In this document: piece after piece, positions 10,852 through 22,035 of the stretch
Numbering within the stretch: the first letter of the stretch is position 1
Layout: every line of letters starts with the position of its first letter
Assembly (NCBI GenBank): GCA_025766275.1
Contig: JAFKAC010000092.1
Coordinates: 165,297-229,296 of the forward strand
DNA length: 64,000 bases
Source: Lactarius indigo
Taxonomy: Eukaryota; Basidiomycota; Agaricomycetes; Russulales; Russulaceae
Reading direction: 5' to 3'
The notes under the pieces: model-generated
Told to the model about the DNA's origin: nothing
Databases searched by the model: none
Seen by the model: the letters and a program-made list of their open reading frames with translations, nothing else
Position numbers and translations under genes: made by a program

Positions 10852-13800
10852 CTAATCCCTACCAATAAACTCGTGTGCGTGGTGATCAACATAATGGTTA
10901 ACAAAAAATGAGTGGTAAGTGTCCAAAGCGTGGTAGTAATGAAAGTTCTCTGGTACCCGTGAGTCGCCATAAACGGGCAGGAGGTGTGCTGCTCGAGCAA
11001 TAGAATCAACATGAATGACTTCAAGAGTGGGCTGGCCATGGCGATCGAGCTCTTGCTTCACGACCCACATCCCTGTGTCAGGGTCACGTTCATCAGTATG
11101 GACGAACCAATTGATTAATGCGCATGAGAAATTCTTTCGCCTGTACTCGAATGAGAAGAAGAGCAATACCTGCCCAATTTCCATGGCCTCCATACCGGCC
11201 TGAGAATCATCGATGACAACAAAAACGGTGTCGCGACGAGGGTGGCCAAAGAAGTAGGGAGTTGATCGGATTCGCTCACGCCGCAGGCCACCTGATCCAG
11301 AAAGGTCACTAGGTGCATAGAACGTGGCGATGGCCGAGTGATGGACCTTGATCGCACCCTCAAAGGCAGGGCATTCCTCAATTCTTGACGGAGCAATCTG
11401 TTCGTCTGGGTGGGAGAACTTGTAGAGGAACTGGGTGAAGACGAGTGGAAAATTGGGCTGTTGGATGTACGTTGCAAGAGCATAGAGCTGAGACGGGTAA
11501 CCACACTCTGAGAGTTCAATGTGTGAATGATGGGGCCGCTCTAAAACGATGTATACGCACGAATTCTGGATGCGAGCTGAACATCAAAGTCGGACGCGTT
11601 CTGCGATTTACCTGGAACGACTCCCTCATCTTCATCTTCAAGTTCCTCTGAATCTATTGGCACATTAGTTGCGTTGTTTGTACCGAGCTCAGATGGGAAC
11701 GCAAGTCCCCGCAGCACCCCACTGTCCTCAAGGCGCTGATGTAGTATTGCCATCTTGTCCATGCGTGAGTTGGTCTTGAGCATCTGAGCGAGAGCGTGAT
11801 ATCGATTGGATCGTCGCCAAGGTTCTTTGACTGCTCGAATGTGCTTTGATTCCGTAATCGATGAGCAGAGTCCATTAGGGGAGCCAAAGAGGTGTATGGC
11901 ACGGTGAAAATGCTTCAAAGCATGCTGGCGTGGAAGAGAAAGGCTTGTACGAACCCCAACCTCAATGAAGACAGCACGTAGTTGATGAAACGTCTCAACA
12001 GAGTCTCGAAGGTGTTCAAGAGATGTTGAGTTAATGGCATTTCGGCGGGCTATGTAACATGCATCCATGAACGCTGCAATGCAGCGGACCATCACAGATG
12101 GGATGTAGCCAGCAATTGCGGCAAGAAAAACCTTTAACAGTATGGTTAGTATGACTGATCTGAGTCCAATATCATATCACGGCGTGCACATACCTTCATC
12201 AATGCTTTTGAGTCATCGCCTGTCCACTGCTGGTAATCACGCCCGTCTTTGAACCGGCGAAGACCAGGGAACGGGGGGACGGCCGAGATCCTATTGTCAG
12301 ATGATTTATGAGCCGTGAAGTAAGGAAGAAAAGACGTACCGGTGATCAACATCTTCGATGATTTCCAACGCTACCTTCTCTCTATGTGCCAGGTGTAGAT
12401 ACTCTACCACCCATTCAACGAGGTGGTCCTTGAATACTCCTTTGATCAGCTGGTGGAGGAGATCCGGTGCGAGCAGTTCATGGATGTTGGCGTGTGGAAA
12501 TGAATATGTGAATGGCTGCCAGGTGCGTTATCAGACCACAGTGTCGGAGCGAAGACATAATACGCACCACAATGTTGTGCCGAAGACCAAAATCGTCCCA
12601 GAGGACAGTCGGGTCAAACATCTTGATAAGGAGGTCAGTTTTCGTGTGTGAGCGTTGATGACTCCCTGAGCCGTCAAGGTCAGCTGGCAATGCATCACAT
12701 CTTACATAAGAAAGGGTCAGTGACGCTTGTAAAGAGATCCCCGCACTTACTTTGGACACCATTTAGATACAGTACCGGCAAGCCAGACTTGTTCAGGATA
12801 GTCTGCGATGTATGGCCCAAGACCAAAAATCACGCGGCGAAAGTGCCCATCGGGGCATTTCATGACTTTCGGCTCCGTCATATAGGGCTTGAGCGGTGCG
12901 AAGACCAATTCGAGACAGCTGTGGTAAAGTTGCCGACAAAACATCTGAAACGATGTTTTTGTTCGCTGGCGTTTGCTTGCTTGAAAGAGTCCACCCCTCA
13001 ACAACAAAGACAGGAGCATGGATAAATGAAACGTACTCGTTGGGATTGGAAGGAAGGCGACAGGCACTACACCACTTCCATGCCCACGCCGGGCGGTATT
13101 GGTGATGTTGCCAAGCGACGCATACACAGGGTGATACTCTTGATGTCCGGTTGCAACTGATACCGTGGTCTTGTCACTGCCAGCAACAATTGGAACAAAC
13201 ATCGCTCCATGCGTCGTCTTGTCCTGAGAGATCGTGTCCTAGAGCGATACATCAGGTGAATAAAATATGGAATATAGTCACATACCGCCTCACGAAACGC
13301 CCAGTTACCTGACATGAGGTTAGAATATACACGAGAACCATTCTTATCGTACTCTTCATATGGCGTGTATTCAAACTCGCCATCGAACTCCTTCGAGGCT
13401 AGTTGCTCCTTGAAGACAGAAAGGACGTCCCGTACGTTTAGCTCATAAGTCTCTTGCATCCACTGGGGAGCAGCCCCGGTTGGTTGTGGCCCGCTGTATG
13501 ATAATTGGTAAGTTGTCCAGCCAACTCCACCAGCCGATATTGAGTCGATCGTCCCATACATTTCCGCGGCACTCTTCCATGGGACTCCATCGCAGCTGCT
13601 GTGGTCAGTCTGATACATCATAACCGTTGCTCTCCAGAGATCAAGGCCCCGCTGAATATCGCCTGCAGAAGACTGAAGATGTATATAGTGGTAGTGCGCC
13701 CATTCGTATGCCAGCCTGTCACTGAAAGGGAGCCAAGGATTGCTGCGCAACTCCAACAATTCCGATGTCGGTGGTTGTGAGAGATCTCTGAGGAATCTGC

Positions 13801-14023
13801 CATCAGATGAACATGGCCAGGCTCATAAGGACTCAGCACCTTGTCATCATGCATGGGTTTGTGACATACCTGAGAGGTGGGGATGGCGTATGAATGTGTG
13901 CGACTGTAACGCTGCGGCCATCCCTGCAAATGTACTGTTCTTGCCGTGCTTTGAGTTCACATGCTTCGCCAAGCCTCCCTGTGAGCGGAAATTATCTCTA
14001 CAAAAGGAACAAAAAAAAGACAT
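10852..14023 (-). CDS. Plavaka transposase
   Basis: Multi-exon transposase of the Agaricomycete Plavaka group. Start ATG 14023 opens MSFFCSFCRDNFRSQGG followed by LAKHVNSKHG, a C2H2 zinc finger (C-x2-C, then H-x4-H) usual at the N-terminus of this family. Core landmarks in order: NPWLPFSDRLAYEWAHYHY; VPIVAGSDKTTVSVATG with YHPVYASLGN; CPDGHFRRVIFGLGPYIAD; WCPKCDALPADLDG; PFPGLRRFKDGRDYQQWTGD; ESKHIRAVKEPWRRSNRY; FFVNHYVDHHAHEFIGRD before the stop at 10852. About ten short introns are needed; two checked are FREA|gtatgtgac (~13285) and the first intron, which ends at the AGAG before 13780. No stop in the spliced frame was found, so the gene looks near-intact. Catalytic residues were not assigned. 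Confidence 0.82.
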
Positions 14024-14232
14024 GGCGCATAGGGTATGTAGGCAGAGGTTGGGTGGACTCGCTTAAAACCGTTGATCGTTGAAAATGTTGAAACATTGAA
14101 GTTGAACACGGGAATTCCCGTCTTAGTCAGAACTGTGAAACTGATGGGGCGTCCATCGTCTTTGAGCAATCGATCAGTTACTCCGTTACTCCTTCCTTTC
14201 TGACACTTTCTCCTCCCTTCCCTCCTCTTACA

Positions 14233-14805
14233 GTGGAAAATGATGCCTCCAATACTCGAGAAGCTGAAGAGAGAGCTTTCTCAGACATGATAGACCGTCA
14301 GATCGAGGAGGACTCCAAGAAATATAAGCGACAACGTGGTTACTCGGTGCGTATTCCTTTCCTTCCCCTGCTGTCCTCCCTTGCCTTCCCTCTTACTACG
14401 ACAGAGAATATGCCTCTGATACCGCTCAGTTTATTCCCCAGAATGGCTACAGACCCGAAGAACTTCTCGCTTCCCGACCCATTTCTTCGAGAGCGCCCAT
14501 GGCGTCGTCAAGTTACTGTCTCTTTTTATACAGTTCTTTCAGGTGAATCACGAACGTATCTTGGCATGTGGGCTCACCACCGAAGACCCACATTTCTTCA
14601 GCTCGACATCACGCAAGCTGTTCAGGACTTGGCGGCGGACGAGATCATCGCCCTACCACAGAGTATGTCGCCTCCTCTCTTTTTCATCCCTTTTATATAT
14701 CTCTTTCAGGTGAATCGCGAACATATCCTGGTGTGTCGGCTCACCACCGAAGATCCACATTTTTTCTTCAGCCTTGAACGGCAGATGTTCCTCTGGATAC
14801 CGTAA
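14233..14805 (+). pseudogene. Decayed G-protein alpha subunit fragment
   Basis: EERAFSDMIDRQIEEDSKKY matches the N-terminal helix of fungal G-alpha subunits, just before the P-loop. After a gap, at about 14443, NGYRPEELLASRP matches the segment after MKIIHQ. The P-loop exon (GSGESGKS) is absent, so no nucleotide could be bound. A segment of about 70 bp encoding TTEDPHFF is present twice (around 14538-14604 and 14707-14779), an internal duplication. It lies inside the Plavaka element and is transcribed away from the transposase. Confidence 0.6.
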
Positions 14806-14921
14806 GCGGTGTATGGCAACGGCAACTTTTCTCGTGAGCAAGATAGAAATACACACAAGCCATATGATTCCACTCAGTGTTCCTCTCCCTTCTTTTTTCC
14901 GCCCCCTTCATCGTGCTCCTC

Positions 14922-15300
14922 ATGTCGGCAGTGGAAAATAACGAGCACGACAAGCCCTCCACTCGTTTCTCATGGCTCAGGCCAAAGCAGTTGGACTCGG
15001 CTTCATTGTCTTCGGCCGAGAAATGTACCTCCTCTGAGCTTCGTGTCTCTGCGCCGATTGAAGACACTTCCAAGCCCGTATCATTCTTTGGTCTCTTCCG
15101 GTATTATTTCTTCCTTCCATTCATACCGTTTTCTCATCAGCTCCCCTCCCAGCTTCTCCACCCACTTTGAGCCCATTCTCAATGCTATTGGCCTCGTCGC
15201 TGCGATTGCCGCGGGTGCTGCTCAGGTGTGCCTGGAATTCCCTTCCCCAGGTTCTTCACAAGCTGTTCTGCTGACCCTCCCCTCATAGCCTCTGATGAGC
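14922..15300 (+). pseudogene. ABC-B multidrug transporter fragment, N-terminus and first membrane segment
   Basis: From the ATG at 14922, a hydrophilic N-terminus ends SKPVSFFGLFR. A usable intron joins it to FSTHFEPILNAIGLVAAIAAGAAQ (membrane segment 1 of STE6/Pgp-type transporters; coding part ~15150-15224). A second intron leads to PLMSL (~15285), the expected next residues, where the ABC sequence stops abruptly and a protease-like fragment begins. Introns are kept, so the fragment came from genomic DNA, not from mRNA. Confidence 0.65.
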
Positions 15301-15655
15301 CTGTGAAGGGCGACCCCGTGCGATTCGTGATCAAACGTGGTCACGCCACGCTCACCACGATTGGTCGCCTTTCTGGGTTCAAGTCTCATCAGCGCCGCTA
15401 TGGCCTCGTGGGCACCTTCAATTCCATCGAAGCCACAGTTCACCTCTACGACAACGACTACGGTCCATTCTCCAGAGGTGGGGACTCTGGGGCCCTTATC
15501 GTCGGTTCCGAAGCCGAATTCACGGCCCCCTCACCGGTGGCACTGGTCCGACCGACTCGTCTGACATCACCTACGGCACCCTGATGTACTGGCTCTGGGG
15601 AGATGTCATCAAGCCCCAGTTCCCAGGTGCCGACCTCTACTTTGACCTCCCTTAG
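15298..15655 (+). pseudogene. Trypsin-like serine protease domain fragment, frameshifted
   Basis: PVKGDPVRFVIKRGHATLTT, GFKSHQRRYG and especially YGPFSRGGDSGALIVG resemble an agaric family with a GDSGA-type serine motif. After EAEF the frame must shift by one base near 15523 to reach the expected GPLTGGTGPTDSSDITYGT and FPGADLYFDLP. Only the C-terminal half is present. It lies between two pieces of the ABC fragment. Confidence 0.55.
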
Positions 15656-15659
15656 AACT

Positions 15660-16270
15660 AGGTTCATCGCTTCCTTCTGCCTTCTGCTTTCATATTTATA
15701 ACTGACAACGTTGATGTCAAGGCATTTGCGAGACGTTCTCGCATCGTATTTTCCTCTACGACCGCTCCCAGCTCTCCCATCCCCCACACTCCTTGTCTTC
15801 TGCAACTCGTTCTCGTTTCTTGGCGTTCTGTCATGTATTCGTTGGGCTGATGGCGCAGACAGGTGCTTTGATCGTCGAATGGCTATTCAGGTCCGTCTCT
15901 CGTCCGTCTCGTCTTTTTCACACTCATAACTAACGACGTCCTGCAGCCTTGGCCTTGGTGAGCCATCTCGCAATCTGTTCGCGCGATTTCTTCCCCTTCC
16001 ACTCTGCCCCATCTCTTTTCTCCGTCTGTGAACTTGTGCTTGTTTTCTTGACTCCCCGTTCTGTGCTCGCTGTTCGTTGGTGCAAGCCCGTGTTTTCGAA
16101 GGTTGGAATTGCTGTTCAAGTTCGTGTTCTTTCTCCCCTCTCGCTCTTTCATACCGATGACTGACGACCTCGACGTCTAGCACTTCGCCCAACCCGCGCG
16201 TTTTATTTGTCGCCTCGACTTCGTCGTCATTCTCTCGTTGGTGTCGGACGGACGCTTGGACCGGTGAATC
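15660..16270 (+). repeat. Diverged tandem repeat, about three copies of ~220-240 bp
   Basis: Three pyrimidine-rich blocks end alike with TTCATA..ATAACTGAC / CACTCATAACTAACGACGTC / TTCATACCGATGACTGACGACC (about 15690, 15920 and 16150), each followed by similar stretches ending in GCTATTCAGGTCCGT or GCTGTTCAAGTTCGT. No protein was recognised in them; they look like duplicated intron-containing sequence. Confidence 0.45.
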
Positions 16271-16329
16271 ACTGCCTTGGTTCATTTCTCTTCCCTATGT
16301 CGTTCTTTCATCTTCGTTGACTTCTCCAT

Positions 16330-17320
16330 TGCCCTCAACAATCTTGATCTTAATGACCCAGGGTCGACAACTAGAGCCGACCAACCCGCAAAGAACTTCC
16401 GTCACGTTGCTGCTCAAGATGCGTCTTACCTGATGTATATCGGTTCGTCACTCGTCACTTCGCTGATACGCTACTCTGGTTCTGAATTACTAATTGGTAT
16501 TGTCCATGTCCACACAGGCGTGGGCTTGTTCGTTTCTACGTACACCTACATGTGTATCTGGGTCTATACCGCTGAGGTCGCTGCTAAGCAAATTCGGCGA
16601 ACGCTATCTCAAAGCAGTCCTCCGCCAGGATATTGCCTTCTTTGATAAAGTTGGCGCTGGTGAGATCACCACCCGCATTCAGACCGACACCCGTTCGTGT
16701 TTCCTCTCGTTTTGTCCAAACACGTCGCTGAGGGTGGTACCCTTGCAGAAGAAGCTGTGTCCACGATCCACACTGCTCAAGCTTTTGGCACCCAAAGTGC
16801 GCTCGCATCCTTATACGATATTCCTGTCCATAAGGCCCTCTCTGGATGGCCGGGCAGCGATCTGCCATGGCATCGGTCTCTCCAGCTTTTTCTTTGCCAT
16901 CTATGCCACTTACGCTCTCGGTCAGTTTTTCGCCCTCCCTTTCTTTCTCTTATAATCCAACCGCGTGTTATTGACTTGCACACCGCATATACTAGTGTTC
17001 AGTTTTGGCACTATGCTCATCAACCAAGGTCATGCCGACACTGGCCTGATCATCAACGTCATCTTGGCAGTTCTTATCGGTTCCTTTTCCCTCGCTCTTA
17101 TGGCTCCCGACGCGCAGGGTATGAGTTACTTTTCTCTGCCTTGATTAATTATTGCTAATTCATGGACTTGTAGCTATAACCCAGGGCTGTCGTGCCGCAC
17201 CCAAAATATTTGGTACCATTGAACGCATACCCGCCATCGATTCGGCTAGTGAAGACGGCCTTAGACCAAGTCAAGTCACCTTTGACATTTCCGTGTTTCA
17301 GCTTCCTCTGACCCGGCGTC
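16330..17320 (+). pseudogene. ABC-B transporter fragment, remaining membrane domain 1
   Basis: Exons resume with AKNFRHVAAQDASYLMYIG, then VGLFVSTYTYMCIWVYTAEV, RYLKAVLRQDIAFFDKVG with AGEITTRIQTDT, HVAEGGTLAEEAVSTIHTAQ with AFGTQSALASLYD, then ICHGIGLSSFFFAIYATYAL and a last exon with AITQGCRAAPKIFGTIERIP. These follow the order of an STE6/Pgp-type transporter, but the segment between QTDT and KHVAEGG is deleted, a frameshift separates SLYD from GRAAICHG, and the sequence breaks up before the first nucleotide-binding domain. Not functional. Confidence 0.7.
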
Positions 17321-18439
17321 CTCACAGGTTCCCCTGGACTGGTTTTTCCCTGAGTATAGTACAGACCGTGGCGGCCGGGATGTCGACATGGGCGCCGAAA
17401 ACTGGGCACGATCAAACGTATATCCACAGTGCACCTACCTTTTTTTTTATTTGATTTCCGTGCCTCAACAAGCCTAGTGTGCCAGTGGTATCACGCAAGT
17501 CACCAAGAGATACACAATCTCACAGAAGGGACACAGGTATCGTACTACCGATGTGGCCACGTGCACCACCGACGACAACAATAGGGGGCAAACTGCCAAT
17601 GCTAGGTGCGCCCACGACAACTATTACCTTGCCCTCCCCTCCTGCTGCCACCAGGTTAGCATGTCATACCGTAGAATTGGCAGACGATGTGGTCCGCACA
17701 TCCAACGTTGGGTGCTTCAGCACCAACGTCAACCAACGTCGCTCTGCTGGATCCTCAACAACTAGACATTAATGGATGTATTATAACCTTCCCCGACGGT
17801 ATGTGCATGTGTCAACCCTCCCATTCTCTAAGTTGCGAAGTACTTACTGTCCTCTGTCACTCTCTTAGCTCCAGGATCTCCTTGGAATACCTTCAAGAAT
17901 TCATATACTACGCATACACATTCTACACTTCCCTTACCTCCCATGAGACACGAGAGCTACAACACGACCAACTGCCTGATACACAACCCAGGGGTCATTG
18001 TGATGGCCGTTCCCAGCACAGGCTCAATGCCTCGTCGTCATATCACAACGTCACAAACCCCTTATGGACTGATGCACAGCAGAGTGGTAGATTCGTTTCA
18101 TGTAAGCTCCCCGTCCCACCGATCTGCCATTTATTAGATCAATACTTTCTTGATGGTCCCCTTGTTACGCTACAGGACTTGGCCATACGCTAACTATTGC
18201 ATCCCTGCCCTCAGTCTTCGTGTTTCATGTGGTGGACTATACCTTAATAGGACCTATCTATCATTCCGCCGTGTTTCCATTGCCGGAACCGTCCAATTTG
18301 GACTCCATTGCCACGGTTTTGGGGCTCCTAGGTAGGACTTATAGATATATTTGACCCGTCTTGCCTACTCAGTCTTTTCCCCTTAGCCTGTCTTTCACGT
18401 TCCCTTGTCCTTCTCTCCTGCGCATACCGTGTCACATCA
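17321..18439 (+). other. Unrecognised sequence between the ABC fragment and the DUF6532-like gene
   Basis: Open stretches are present (for example PLDWFFPEYSTDRGGRDVD at about 17330-17390 and Thr/Pro-rich frames at 17480-18190), but no family was recognised and no consistent spliced model was found. It may hold a further decayed captured fragment or the 5' region of the next gene. Confidence 0.35.
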
Positions 18440-20831
18440 ATGCCAACCACCCGTCGAACCCGAAGTGTCACAACAAAGTCTGTACCTGACACCACTACCA
18501 ACAGCGGCAACACCCTTACTCCCACAAGTGACGAGCACCCTTCAACTAAGGGGCCAGGTAAGTGAGGCCAAAAGCCCACTGTTGCCAGCGCTCATCATTC
18601 TTCAGATGTCGACGTTGACAAAGGTCTCGGCACAGTGGTGGCTAACAAAAAGGCTACTGGACGTCCGGGAAAAGTAAGACAAGGTGTGGGTTTTGGCTAC
18701 GATGACAGTCAAACCACTGACAATAGAGTAGCCCCGAAAGGAGAAAGACGAAGCGCACAAGTAAAGGCCGCTGTGGCTACTCGCACACTTCCAAGTCGAC
18801 CAGGCCGTAACGTTCACCCTGCAGGTCAGCCAAAACCCCGACGCAGCAAGGAACAGATTGAGGCCGACCGTCAAGCTGGGGCGAAGGCCCTCAAGGAGAA
18901 GCTGCACGAGGTCCAGATGGCAAAGGAACACCTCACGCAGTTGAATTTAATGGAAGAACACGAGGAGGACGACCTGCCCATATTACACCCGCAACGCTTA
19001 TCTACCACAATTCGTAAGCGGCGCCACATTGATGTAGAGAGTGACGATGAGTGCTTCGACTTGAGGGAGGCCGACAATGGCTTCAACTCTGACGACTCTT
19101 CGTCCGAATCCGACAAGGCCACCAAAACACAAAAGAAGGCCAGTGTTTAACGTCATATATAGATCTGTCGGTTCGTCACTCATACTGCCAACAGTCTCAG
19201 GGTAACAAACGCGTCAAGGGTGCGGCCCGTCAAGAACTTATAACAAGGATGGAAGACTTACGTGGCGCCGAACACACTGAGAAGACCCATTCAAAGCACG
19301 ATATTGGAAAGTGAGACGTGCACAATCACTGCACCTTTGCATAACTCTGACCCATTGTGAAACAAGCAGGTTCACGGCACAAGACCTTCGTCGCAAGAAA
19401 TACGCGAACTCTGGTCTTCGACTGCAAGCTCTCGCTGTACCAAACCCTGTTCCCATTCCCACTCTGGTCCAGCAGCCAGGTGTCACTGACCCGTTTGAGC
19501 TTGGGGGCCTTGGTGACAGTGACCTCGAAGAAACGTGCCCAGCGGTTGCGGAAATTCAATCTCTGGTCTCGGACAAGCCACCTCGCGTGAATGAGGTATT
19601 CCTTGCATGTCATCTCATCAGAATTCTCATGATTCTTATTTTACCAGCTTGTGAAGATCGGAATGAAAGCAGACATCCGCCCAGGTAGATTGCAAGCCAC
19701 ACGGAAAGTGAGTCAATATATTTTTTTACTTGGTTGTTCCGACTCATTTGACCCCAAACGTATCAACTAGATACCCAAATCAAAAGCAACGAAAGCAACA
19801 GTCAAGAAGGACGCATCATATAAGCAACACGAACCCAGCAAGTCCCTTACCGAGGCACATACCGACATCACTCGTCAGTGCCTCGACGATTCACGTTGGA
19901 CTCGCATCTTTCTTCCAACACTGTCCCATGCTCTTTATATTTCTGACCACCCATTTACTGATTGGGTGCGGGAGTCCGGTGCCCTTGTTGAGGCTGTGCA
20001 GGTTGTGTTTGACCTCTCATTCACAAATATTTCATACACGCTGAGCCCGCAAGATGGCATCGTTAAGGCGGTATGTCACATGATCCTTGTGCGGTTGACT
20101 AACTAATGTTTCCTGATAGGCCTATGACCGAATGAAGACTCGAAGGTCGAAGCTCGCAAGTGATGTCCTTCTGCTAGTGAAGACATTTTTTGAGCGTGCT
20201 GAGTTCAAGGACCAACCAGACAAGATCAGGGATTATGTCCACTGGGCGTTGCGGTCAGGTGGACCAGCTTACTACGAAAACCCTGTCCCAAAGTCCAGCA
20301 AGCTTCGGAAGGATGACCCAAACTACAAGGTGAGTTTATTTTTGCTGTTGGAGATTGTTGCTCATGCTCATGACACATGTTAGAAACCTGATGGGTTTTT
20401 GCGCTCACAGTTCATCCTCCCAGTTGCCGAGACATACTTAAGCTTTGCATCAAGGTCAGTTCTCCGTCCATCTCTTGGACCAAAGAGCCCGCCAAAAGGG
20501 CTTTATGTGATGATTTTAACCGCGGTGTGTTGGCATCACTATTTGCAGCAACTCATCCCAGGCCCATTATCTGACAAGTTTACAGGTTGAGCATGCGATG
20601 AGAGCCCACTTGACAGGTGGATTCAACGCACCTGGTGATTTCAATCACCGAACCACCTGGAACTCGATGAAAGACTTTGATAGGATCCTCAGCCAAGTCA
20701 GCGAGTCTCGCTGGGCACAAGCTCTGAATTTTGTGGCCTATGATGAAGAGAATCGTGTTGATGAATCGCTATTGTCAGCATATCGTGCTGACTTTTATCT
20801 TTCATCTAGCCCTACAAAGTCTCGGAATTAG
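18440..20831 (+). CDS. DUF6532-like protein carried in the Plavaka element
   Basis: Nine exons that keep frame throughout: 18440-18557, 18606-19144, 19195-19310, 19370-19595, 19648-19707, 19771-20070, 20120-20329, 20384-20524, 20586-20831, giving 651 aa. The N-terminal third is polar and basic (MPTTRRTRSVTTKS; a coiled stretch RSKEQIEADRQAGAKALKEK; an acidic/Ser tract with FNSDDSSSESDK), suggesting a nuclear or DNA-binding region. The C-terminal ~300 residues resemble DUF6532, an Agaricomycete family of unknown function (RSKLASDVLLLVKTFFERAE; GLYVMILTAVEHAMRAHLTG). One 5' splice site (GTTTAA, 19145) is weak. Intact here, while its neighbours in the element are broken, which suggests selection or recent arrival. 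Confidence 0.75.
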
Positions 20832-21095
20832 CACTTATTGCCCATTGTTTGACCTCTAATCATAGTATTTTGTCGTGGCTTTTAATCCTAGCTATTCTCT
20901 ACTCTATCTTATACTACTTAAGAACACATTTAGACATATAGTACAGTTTTCGAGTTATTGTAGTTTCCTCTAGTTTTCCAGGTTTTTTCCCCCGTCGCTA
21001 CCTTAGGTTTTCGTAAAAATCGACTCAGGTCACCAAGTCTCTGAATGAGTATGGTTTTTATTGTTTTTAACGGTTTTTGATGGTTTTTTGGGTTG
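20832..21095. other. Right sub-terminal region of the Plavaka element
   Basis: AT-rich, no gene. It contains several short GGTTTTT-type runs before the terminal repeat, similar in character to the left sub-terminal part (10711-10850). Confidence 0.4.
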
Positions 21096-21129
21096 CGAAA
21101 CCGGCGAAAACTTTTCTGTCAAATTGCTG
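21096..21129 (-). repeat. Right terminal inverted repeat of the Plavaka element
   Basis: Ends TGTCAAATTGCTG, the exact reverse complement of the first 13 bases of the element. Confidence 0.8.
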
Positions 21130-21244
21130 ATGGGAGCACGGCTGTTTTTATTTTGTTTAGGTTCTTTTCGGTTGTCAGGCGTCTTGGGGTGGGTGTTTGC
21201 TTGCATATTCCTCTGTAGGCTTGTGCCTGTGTTATGGTTGCGAG
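21130..21244 (-). pseudogene. Short middle segment of the interrupted LINE
   Basis: On the minus strand this reads TITQAQAYRGICKQTPTPRR and TTEKNLNKIKTAVLP. It joins the RNase H end upstream and the zinc-binding part downstream when the gypsy and Plavaka elements are removed. GCGAG at 21240-21244 is one copy of the gypsy target duplication. Confidence 0.85.
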
Positions 21245-22020
21245 TGTAGCGGTATGACTTATCGCGTACAACTAGACCAAGGTGAGGTAAGCGAACTGAA
21301 CAGGTAGCACACCCAAGCCTAACGCGGAGACAAGTCACGCACCGAACGTACAGTCACAACGGAGAGTATGCACACTTGAGGACTTTATACAAGTCCAAAG
21401 GCAAGGTGATCACGCTGTGGCACGCTGAGTGGAGAACCAAGAGGACAAGTTAACATTGGAGAAGAGTAAGGGAAGTACAGTGGAATACGCACCTGAGTGG
21501 AGAACCAAGAGGACAAGTTGGTTCCACTCAGGTCGCTACATGAGGGTTTATATACTGTGCTGCGGCTGAGTTCGAATTACTATCGAACCTTGTTACTAAA
21601 GGTACGGGTAATAGTAATGAGTCAGATGCTGACGCGTCGTGTCTAATAATAGCATTATCTATTGTGCTGACTGATGCACAGTCATTAACGCTGACAGAAC
21701 AATGACGTGTCCTTATCTATGAGTCATAACCCTATAACAACGTAGTCTAGAACTATCTAGAATGTTCCCTGCTTATCGTCCAATGAGAAACTACTATACT
21801 AATGAGGAAAGTGACCTAAAGAGGTAACTCCTGATAAGGAAGTTACTATCCCAGGGTCACGTGCTTGTGGGTGCACATGTTGGCATCACGTGACTGACCA
21901 TCTTATCATATCTAATGATAAGGACTTGGATGTTTGAACACAACGTTGGACGTTCGTATCTCTACCAAATAAATCCGTAAAAATACAGAAAAATAAGGTG
22001 AAAATAGAGCGTCCGTGACA
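21245..22020 (-). repeat. 3' LTR of the gypsy element
   Basis: 776 bp, near identical to 28477-29252. Directly preceded on the minus strand by the polypurine tract. Confidence 0.95.
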
Positions 22021-22035
22021 TCACCCCCCTCCTTA
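22021..22035 (-). other. Polypurine tract of the gypsy element
   Basis: AAGGAGGGGGGTGA on the minus strand abuts the 3' LTR, the expected primer for plus-strand DNA synthesis. It overlaps the end of pol. Confidence 0.75.

Larger units (their letters stand above)
10677..21129. mobile_element. Plavaka (CACTA/CMC-type) DNA transposon with cargo
   Basis: 10,453 bp bounded by inverted repeats: 13 bp exact (CAGCAATTTGACA / TGTCAAATTGCTG), then about 21 more with a few mismatches. The flanking AT (10675-10676 and 21130-21131) is a 2-bp duplication, and removing the element re-joins the LINE frame at KIKTAVLPCLFNKM. Contents: a Plavaka transposase on the minus strand (10852-14023) and, divergently on the plus strand, gene fragments (14233-17320) and a DUF6532-like gene (18440-20831). 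Confidence 0.85.

Noticed and set aside
13957..14169. Minus-strand Met at 14169 as the Plavaka start
   Set aside because: That frame does not give the C2H2 finger; the ATG at 14023 does, in phase with later exons.
14233..14805. 190-codon frame as a complete gene
   Set aside because: It crosses apparent introns of a G-alpha remnant, lacks the P-loop and contains a duplicated segment; better called a captured fragment.
15337..16165. Several plus-strand frames as a secreted protein gene
   Set aside because: They fall in diverged tandem repeats and a frameshifted protease fragment inside the Plavaka element.
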